Program-made: the position numbers and the translations under genes
Shown: piece after piece, positions 59,001 to 64,000 of the stretch
How the letters are laid out: each line of letters begins with the position of its first letter
Position numbering within the stretch: the stretch's first letter is position 1
Notes under the pieces: model-generated
What the model saw: only the letters and a program-made list of their open reading frames with translations
The model's database searches: none
What the model was told of the DNA's origin: nothing
DNA from: Pseudomonas cerasi
Lineage (GTDB): Bacteria; Pseudomonadota; Gammaproteobacteria; Pseudomonadales; Pseudomonadaceae
Length of the DNA: 64,000 nucleotides
NCBI RefSeq assembly: GCF_900074915.1
Contig: NZ_LT222319.1
Location: forward strand, 434,001-498,000
Direction: 5' to 3'

Positions 59001-59224
59001 CGAACTGCTCATCGAACTGCGCCTGCGGCGGCCTTGGCGTCGCTGACAGGTACGAGGGTCGCAGCCGGTTAGACGCTTCGCGACGTCGTTTTCAGGTGTT
59101 CTTGAATGAGCGATCAATTTCCGGCATGGGATTTGCGATGTCATCACCAGGCCCTGCAATGACGAGGGCTACAAGAAGAGCCTGTTCTGGGGCCAACCAT
59201 TGCCATATGAGAGGAGATAGTGTG

Positions 59225-60328
59225 ATGACATCGTTCAATCAAGGGACTCAACCCCAGAACCGCGCGCCACAGTCCATCGGCTTTCTGCTGCTGGATAACT
59301 TCACCCTGATCTCCCTCGCATCGGCGGTAGAACCCCTTCGCATGGCCAATCAGTTGTCGGGCCGCGAGCTGTATCGCTGGACCACGCTGAGTGTCGACGG
59401 CGGACAGGTCTGGGCCAGCGATGGTCTGCAGATCACGCCGGATGCGGCAATGCACAAGGCTCCTTTGCTCGACACGGTTATCGTCTGCGGCGGTGTCGGT
59501 ATTCAACGCTCCGTCACGCGTGAACACGTCAGTTGGCTACAGAGCCAGGCACGTCAGTCGCGTCGTCTGGGCGCGGTGTGCACCGGCAGTTGGGCGCTGG
59601 CGTGCGCGGGCCTGCTGGATGGTTTCGAGTGCAGCGTGCATTGGGAATGTCTGGCTTCGATGCAGGAAGCCTTTCCACGGGTGTCGATGAGCACCCGGCT
59701 GTTCACGCTGGACCGCAACCGTTTCACCAGCTCGGGCGGCACCGCACCACTGGACATGATGCTGCACCTGATCAGTCGTGATCATGGGCGCGAGTTGTCG
59801 GCAGCCATTTCCGAGATGTTCGTCTACGAGCGCATTCGCAACGAACAGGACCATCAGCGCGTGCCGCTCAAGCACATGCTCGGTACCAATCAGCCGAAGC
59901 TGCAGGAAATCGTGGCGCTGATGGAAGCCAATCTCGAGGAGCCGATCGATCTTGACGAACTGGCTGTGTATGTCGCCGTTTCACGCAGGCAGCTGGAGCG
60001 GTTGTTCCAGAAATACCTGCATTGTTCGCCTTCGCGCTACTATCTGAAACTGCGCCTGATTCGCGCCCGACAACTGCTCAAGCAGACCCCGATGTCGATC
60101 ATCGAAGTGGCGTCGGTGTGCGGCTTCGTGTCGACGCCGCACTTCTCCAAATGCTACCGCGAATACTTCGGCATCCCGCCGCGTGACGAGCGCGTAGGGT
60201 CCAACACCGCACAGCAGGTTGCCATGATGCCAATCCCGCAGGCCTTGGTGCTCGCCCCGTTGTCCGGGCCGATGTCGGCCTTGAGTCAGGCGCGTAATGA
60301 GTCGACGTTTGCGAGTGTGAGGCTTTAA
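59225..60328 (+). CDS. gbdR: GbdR, AraC-family activator of choline/betaine catabolism
   Basis: A 367-residue regulator with an N-terminal DJ-1/PfpI-like ligand-binding domain (residues 15-200, SIGFLLLDNFTLISLASAVEPLR, GAVCTGSWALACAGLLDG) and a C-terminal AraC HTH pair (VYVAVSRRQLERLFQKYL, SIIEVASVCGFVSTPHFSKCYREYFG). GbdR senses glycine betaine and dimethylglycine and activates gbcAB, dgc, sox, cbc and pchP genes. The start follows AGGAG eight bases upstream; a frame 87 codons longer is excluded. It is divergent from cbcX. Confidence 0.93.
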   Translation: MTSFNQGTQPQNRAPQSIGFLLLDNFTLISLASAVEPLRMANQLSGRELYRWTTLSVDGGQVWASDGLQITPDAAMHKAPLLDTVIVCGGVGIQRSVTREHVSWLQSQARQSRRLGAVCTGSWALACAGLLDGFECSVHWECLASMQEAFPRVSMSTRLFTLDRNRFTSSGGTAPLDMMLHLISRDHGRELSAAISEMFVYERIRNEQDHQRVPLKHMLGTNQPKLQEIVALMEANLEEPIDLDELAVYVAVSRRQLERLFQKYLHCSPSRYYLKLRLIRARQLLKQTPMSIIEVASVCGFVSTPHFSKCYREYFGIPPRDERVGSNTAQQVAMMPIPQALVLAPLSGPMSALSQARNESTFASVRL

Positions 60329-60346
60329 CCGCCCTGCTTCGCAAGA

Positions 60347-60576
60347 GGACGCAGAGCGTCCAGAAAGGCATGCGACGCAGAGCGCCGCACGATAGTCGAG
60401 AGCATCGTTCCGCACGCTCCAGCATGGGAATGCGGTTCCCGACGCTCTGCGCCGCACGATAGTCGAGAGCATCGTTCCTCACGCTCCAGCGTGGGAATGC
60501 GGTTCCCGACGCTCTGCGTCGCAAGAGGACGCGAGCGTCCAGAAAGGCGTGCCAACACGGAGCATTGGCACGAGAG
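60347..60576. repeat. REP-type cluster with 67-base tandem repeat
   Basis: GGACGC-AGA-GCGTCC opens the block. A unit starting at GCGCCGCACGATAGTCGAGAG repeats at 60382 and 60449 (period 67) with the cores CACGCTCCAGCGTGGGAATG and GACGCTCTGCG. The block ends in GCCAACACGGAGCATTGGC. It lies between the convergent gbdR and chemoreceptor genes. Confidence 0.87.
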
Positions 60577-60594
60577 TCAGGTACCTGCCTGCAA

Positions 60595-62220
60595 TCAAAG
60601 CGCGAAGCGCGCCACCATGCCGTTGAGGTCGATTGCCAGTCGTGACAGCTCGGTGCTGGCTGCGCTGGTCTGGTTGGCGCCGTTGGTGGATTGTGCCGAG
60701 AGGTCGCGGATGTTGACCAGGTTGCGGTCCACTTCGCGGGCGACCTGTGCCTGTTCTTCGGCGGCGCTGGCGATGACCATGTTGCGTTCGTTGATTTCCT
60801 CCACGGCGCTGTTGATGGTGTTCAATGCCTGGCCCGCGCCCTTGGCGATGTTCAGGGTCGATTCGGCGCGTTCGGTGCTGTTGCGCATCGAGCTGACGGC
60901 CTGTTCCGTGCCGGTCTGAATACTGCTGATCATGCGTTCGATTTCGCTGGTCGATTGCTGGGTGCGATGGGCCAGGGCACGGACTTCGTCGGCGACGACG
61001 GCAAAGCCACGTCCTGCTTCACCGGCGCGCGCGGCTTCGATGGCGGCGTTCAATGCCAGCAGGTTGGTCTGGTCGGCCAGGCCGCGAATCACGTCGAGCA
61101 CCTTGCCGATATCGCGCGATTCATTGGCTAGGCTGATGATCAGCTCGGCAGTGCCTTGCACGTCGCCACTCATGCGTTCGATGGCGCTGACGGTTTCCTG
61201 AACCAGGTCGCGGCCATCGCCCGCAGAGGTGGCCGCGCTGCGCGAGGCCTGCGAGGTGCTGGTGGCGTTGCGCGCAACTTCTTCCACGGCACTGGTCATC
61301 TGGTTGACCGCAGTGGCTGCCTGTTCTATTTCATCATTTTGCTGCACCAGCCCGCGTGCGCTTTCGTCAGTGACAGCATTCAGCTCTTCGGCTGCCGAGG
61401 CCAGTTGCGTGGCCGAGCCGGAAATACCCTGCAAGGTATCGCGCAGCTTGTCCTGCATGGTTTTCATGGCCAGCAGCAGACGACCGGCTTCATCGGTGCC
61501 ATCGATACTGATCGGCCGGGTCAGATTGCCTTGCGCGATGGTCTCTGCTGCAAGCAGTGCGGTGGCAATCGGTGTGGTAATGCTCTTGATCAGCATCCAG
61601 GCAAACACTAGGGTCAGCAGGGTTGCGGCGATCAGCAGTCCGATCACCATATTGAATGCCGAGTCGTACTCGCTGGAGGCCTGTTCCTTGACCTCATTCA
61701 ACTGTGCCGTATTGATCTCCACCAGTTTGCGCAGCACAACGTTCATCTGGTCGGAGTTGCTGACCATTTCGTTGTTGAGCAACTCCTGCAATTGGTCGAT
61801 GTTGTTCGCACGGCTCAGCGTCTTCAGACGATCCTCAAGCTGGCGATACTGCCCCAGCAACTGCACGTACTGGCTATAGAGGTTGCGCTCTTCGGGCGCG
61901 CTGATCAGCTTTTCGTAAACGGTCTGAGCGTCAGTGATCTGCTTGTTGCGCATCGCCATCAGTTCGATGGTTTTCTGCTGGGTTTCCGGATCGCGATTGA
62001 CCAGCAATCGGTAGGACAATACCCGCAGACGAATACTGACTTCAGCGAAGCGATCGAGGCTCTTGATGCTGGGCACGTTGCTGTCGGCCAGCACCTCGGT
62101 GGCGCCGCGGATCTTGCTCATCTGTGACAGTGCAAAGACGCCCAGAATCAGCATGAGGGTGCCGATCATGGCAAATCCAAGAAACGCTCGGGGCGCGATG
62201 TTCATATTTCGCAGGGACAT
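60595..62220 (-). CDS. Methyl-accepting chemotaxis protein
   Basis: A 541-residue transmembrane chemoreceptor. Helix 1 (residues 11-31) is followed by a periplasmic four-helix-bundle domain (about 35-185), helix 2 (about 190-210), a HAMP segment ([20 protein letters not shown]) and the signalling domain with the conserved hairpin [18 protein letters not shown] and [15 protein letters not shown]. It ends in MVARFAL with no CheR-binding pentapeptide. Ligand unknown. A FliA-type promoter lies upstream. Confidence 0.92.
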   Translation of the reverse strand: MSLRNMNIAPRAFLGFAMIGTLMLILGVFALSQMSKIRGATEVLADSNVPSIKSLDRFAEVSIRLRVLSYRLLVNRDPETQQKTIELMAMRNKQITDAQTVYEKLISAPEERNLYSQYVQLLGQYRQLEDRLKTLSRANNIDQLQELLNNEMVSNSDQMNVVLRKLVEINTAQLNEVKEQASSEYDSAFNMVIGLLIAATLLTLVFAWMLIKSITTPIATALLAAETIAQGNLTRPISIDGTDEAGRLLLAMKTMQDKLRDTLQGISGSATQLASAAEELNAVTDESARGLVQQNDEIEQAATAVNQMTSAVEEVARNATSTSQASRSAATSAGDGRDLVQETVSAIERMSGDVQGTAELIISLANESRDIGKVLDVIRGLADQTNLLALNAAIEAARAGEAGRGFAVVADEVRALAHRTQQSTSEIERMISSIQTGTEQAVSSMRNSTERAESTLNIAKGAGQALNTINSAVEEINERNMVIASAAEEQAQVAREVDRNLVNIRDLSAQSTNGANQTSAASTELSRLAIDLNGMVARFAL

Positions 62221-62641
62221 AGAAAGCTTCCAGGGTCATTTACGCGTTCCATGCGATTTAGAGACGGGGATAAAGCCGTGAGTGGGGTGCCTATCGGACG
62301 TGCGACTGAAGTCTTGAGTTAATAGGCACGTATCGCCTGTGACTTAATCGTGACGAATTCTTCATTTCTCTCGCGGATCGGGCGCAACCCCTTGAAAAGA
62401 CGGGGCGGGGGCTTTTTCTGCGATGGCAGTCTGCCCATTGGCTGCGCGCATTTGTCGCAGTTTCAGGCAGTCTGACGAACAGCAGGAACCGGATACCGAA
62501 TACGCAGTCACAAGCCCCCTACGCGTCTACGTTATCGACATGTCGATGTCATGACAGAGCGGTATCGAAGCCTGAGCGCTGGTATGCGCAGCGACTTTTC
62601 TTTATCGTACGCGCCCGTTGAAATTTGCTCGAGAAATCAAA
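62221..62641. other. Intergenic region between chemoreceptor and zapB-like genes
   Basis: 421 bases between divergent genes. Apart from the FliA-type promoter at 62291-62317, I see only a GC-rich stretch with GACGGGGCGGGGGC near 62401 and no convincing gene or RNA. The promoter for the zapB-like/zapA pair should lie in its right half. Confidence 0.5.
62291..62317 (-). promoter_or_regulatory. FliA (sigma-28) promoter for the chemoreceptor gene
   Basis: On the reverse strand, TCAAGACT (62317-62310) and TCCGATAG (62298-62291) are separated by 11 bases. Each matches six of eight positions of the flagellar consensus TCAAGTTT / GCCGATAA at the correct spacing. It is about 70 bases before the receptor start, as expected for a motility-controlled chemoreceptor. 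Confidence 0.68.
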
Positions 62642-62875
62642 ATGTTGGAAGCCTCCCTTAGCCAATTGGAACAACTTGTCGGCGATCTGGTGCAGCAGAA
62701 CCAGGCCCTTCAGGAAACAAATGCACAGCTCGGTGCCGAGCTGGCAAAAGCCAAGGACGAGAACGAGAACTTGCAACTGAGTCTGATGGAGCAGGAAGAG
62801 AAGCATGGCAGCACTGCCGCGCGCATCCAGGCACTGGTTGATCGCGCGACCAGCGCAAGTGCTGTCGGCGCATGA
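62642..62875 (+). CDS. TIGR02449-family coiled-coil protein (ZapB-like)
   Basis: A 77-residue, nearly all-helical heptad protein (LEASLSQLEQLVGDLVQQNQAL, AELAKAKDENENLQLSL) predicted to form a coiled coil. Members lie directly before zapA, as here, where the stop overlaps the zapA ATG (ATGA). A role in Z-ring assembly is inferred from this link. Confidence 0.85.
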   Translation: MLEASLSQLEQLVGDLVQQNQALQETNAQLGAELAKAKDENENLQLSLMEQEEKHGSTAARIQALVDRATSASAVGA

Positions 62876-63174
62876 ACGTCGATGGCAGCGGTGTAACCGT
62901 CCTCACTATTCTGGGCAATGAGTACTCGGTCAAGGCGCCGGCTGGCGAAGACCTGACCCTCATGAAGGCCGCCGCGATGCTTAATGCGTCGCTGGCCGAC
63001 ACCAAGCGCAAATACCCGACGTTGATCGGTGACCGTCTGCTGGTCCTTGCTGCGCTGAACCTTTGTTCGCAGCAGATCGAGCTTGAGCAATTGCACAAGG
63101 TCGAGCTCAAGCGCTACCGGGAGCAGGTCGAAGCGACGGTGGATGTGATCGCCAAGACCATCGCCCCGAACTGA
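62872..63174 (+). CDS. zapA: Cell division protein ZapA
   Basis: A 100-residue FtsZ-binding protein that promotes Z-ring formation. The N-terminal domain (TVLTILGNEYSVKAPAGEDL) and C-terminal helix (QQIELEQLHKVELKRY) fit ZapA. It is coupled to the coiled-coil gene. In P. aeruginosa the 6S RNA gene follows zapA; here the next gene is convergent after only 25 bases. Confidence 0.93.
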   Translation: MNVDGSGVTVLTILGNEYSVKAPAGEDLTLMKAAAMLNASLADTKRKYPTLIGDRLLVLAALNLCSQQIELEQLHKVELKRYREQVEATVDVIAKTIAPN

Positions 63175-63199
63175 ATGTGAGGCGCTGACGCAGTCGCAG

Positions 63200-63913
63200 T
63201 CAGAAAGAATGCGACTGTCTGCGTCTGCGCCATTGCCCGAGTGCTTCCTCCAGCCGCAAGGGGCTGTCGATCTGCTGGCGACGTGCATGGCTGAACAGGA
63301 TCAGCGCCAGTTCTGCGGTGACCAGCGCATCAGCGCTGGCGTGGTGACGCTCTTCGGCGTGCAGACCAAAGAAACGGGTCCAGTCATCCAGCCCGGCATG
63401 ACGCAGGTTGGCGTGCTCGCAGAGCATCGGAGCTATTTCGGCAGCGTCGAAAAACGGATGCTGCAAGCGATAGCCCAGGCTTTCCTTCAAGGCACGCGAC
63501 AGCATGTGCTGATCGAATGGCGCGTGAAAGCCGAGGATCGGGCTGTCACCGACGAACTCCATGAAGTCCAGCAAAGCCTCGACCGGCTCACTGCCTGCGG
63601 CAATCGCACTGGGCGCCAGCCCATGAATCAGAACGGCGGGGCTGATCTTGTGGTCGACGCGCAACAGCGTGCGCTCGAACTGCTGGCCCAGATCGATGGC
63701 GCCGTCTTCAATCACCACCGCACCCATGGACAGCACCTGATCACGGTTCATGTTCAGGCCGCTGGTTTCCAGATCCAGCACGACCCAGCGCTGTTCATGC
63801 AGCGGTGTGCCGCTGAGGTTCGCGCACACCGGCAGTCGTTCGAGGCGCTCCAGTTGATGTGCATGCAAAGGCGTCTTTTTCGGCCGTGGCTTGAGCCATT
63901 CGAACAGATTCAT
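63200..63913 (-). CDS. DnaQ-like 3'-5' exonuclease
   Basis: A 237-residue DEDDh exonuclease. Exo I is VVLDLETSGLN, Exo II FHAPFDQHML and Exo III HHASADALVTA, with the catalytic His at the start of Exo III. It resembles the epsilon proofreading subunit but lacks its C-terminal polymerase-binding tail. Its ATG overlaps the stop of the DUF294-type gene (ATGA), and such pairs are common in Pseudomonas. Probably a repair or nucleic-acid turnover enzyme. Confidence 0.88.
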   Translation of the reverse strand: MNLFEWLKPRPKKTPLHAHQLERLERLPVCANLSGTPLHEQRWVVLDLETSGLNMNRDQVLSMGAVVIEDGAIDLGQQFERTLLRVDHKISPAVLIHGLAPSAIAAGSEPVEALLDFMEFVGDSPILGFHAPFDQHMLSRALKESLGYRLQHPFFDAAEIAPMLCEHANLRHAGLDDWTRFFGLHAEERHHASADALVTAELALILFSHARRQQIDSPLRLEEALGQWRRRRQSHSF

Positions 63914-64000
63914 AGTTGATAACGCAGGGTCAGGCTGGTTTGCAATCGCTGCGCCTGGCGAAACGATTCGCGCAGAATGCGCCGGTCCAGATGGTTGAGT
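63910..64000 (-). CDS. C-terminus of a DUF294-type nucleotidyltransferase, partial
   Basis: The last 30 codons of a reverse-strand gene enter from the right edge and end at TGA (63912-63910). The residues LNHLDRRILRESFRQARRL-like (here LDRRILRESFRQAQRLQ, then TSLTLRYQL) match the C-terminal end of cNMP-binding/CBS proteins with a DUF294 nucleotidyltransferase domain, which usually precede this exonuclease gene. Most of the gene is outside the window. Confidence 0.6.
   Translation of the reverse strand, partial: LNHLDRRILRESFRQAQRLQTSLTLRYQL

Larger units (their letters stand above)
58444..59224. other. Long divergent regulatory region between cbcX and gbdR
   Basis: 781 bases without a convincing gene. 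Open frames on both strands lack ribosome sites or family traits. The region contains two direct copies of a 17-base element and a perfect 13-base inverted repeat, described separately. It should hold the promoters of cbcXWV and gbdR. Confidence 0.6.

Noticed and set aside
58713..59159. A 148-codon reverse frame between cbcX and gbdR
   Set aside because: No ribosome site, odd composition and no family; it spans the inverted repeat.
58964..59224. An 87-codon extension at the start of GbdR
   Set aside because: It reads through the non-coding leader, has no homology and lacks a ribosome site, while AGGAG stands before the shorter start.

Overview
The window looks like chromosome of a fluorescent Pseudomonas, most probably of the Pseudomonas syringae group. 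The reasons are high GC, gene order matching the known Pseudomonas mutM-fdx-coaD and rsmD-M16-M16-ftsYEX-rpoH-mtgA-thiSG-trmB blocks, a complete choline-to-glycine catabolic gene set, orphan RHS tip genes, and many short palindromic REP-type elements with cores such as GGACGCGGAGCGTCC and CACGCTCCAGCGTG. The species call is inference; no rRNA or other taxonomic marker gene is present.

Layout. 1-10.9 kb is housekeeping: a TldD/PmbA protease cut by the window edge, threonine aldolase, a TraX-like membrane protein, RlmI, a DJ-1/PfpI protein, an HDOD protein, MutM, a small exported protein, ferredoxin, CoaD, a TetR regulator, a sulfurtransferase and a YheT-type hydrolase. 11-24 kb holds rsmD, two M16 peptidases (one with and one without the zinc motif), ftsY-ftsE-ftsX, rpoH behind an AlgU/sigma-E-like promoter, mtgA, a DUF423 protein, thiS-thiG-trmB, phosphorylcholine phosphatase and folA. 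24-27 kb is a DUF2868/DUF3482 membrane-protein and GTPase pair.

27-31.4 kb is betI-betB-betA behind a 24-bp palindromic operator. 31.6-34.6 kb is a fecI-fecR pair with no TonB receptor gene next to it, followed by a PepSY membrane protein and a 60-residue membrane protein. A GST, a triplicated REP block, a retropepsin-like protein and a PlsC-like acyltransferase follow.

37.4-46.3 kb is the accessory region. Two short RHS-core tip proteins with unrelated C-termini flank a 1941-residue protein I cannot assign, with a DUF2780 gene on the opposite strand. The second RHS gene is broken by one base at a run of eight G immediately before its conserved DPTG junction, which suggests a phase-variable or decayed toxin.

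46.3-60.3 kb is the rest of choline catabolism: fdhA, purU, soxG-soxA-soxD-soxB-glyA, cbcV-cbcW-cbcX and the activator gene gbdR. With pchP and betBA this converts phosphorylcholine and choline to glycine betaine, and sarcosine to glycine, and disposes of the formaldehyde and formyl-folate released. The steps from glycine betaine to sarcosine (GbcAB, DgcAB) are not in the window. 60.6-64 kb carries a chemoreceptor gene behind a FliA-like promoter, a zapB-like/zapA pair, a DnaQ-like exonuclease and the end of a DUF294-type nucleotidyltransferase gene.
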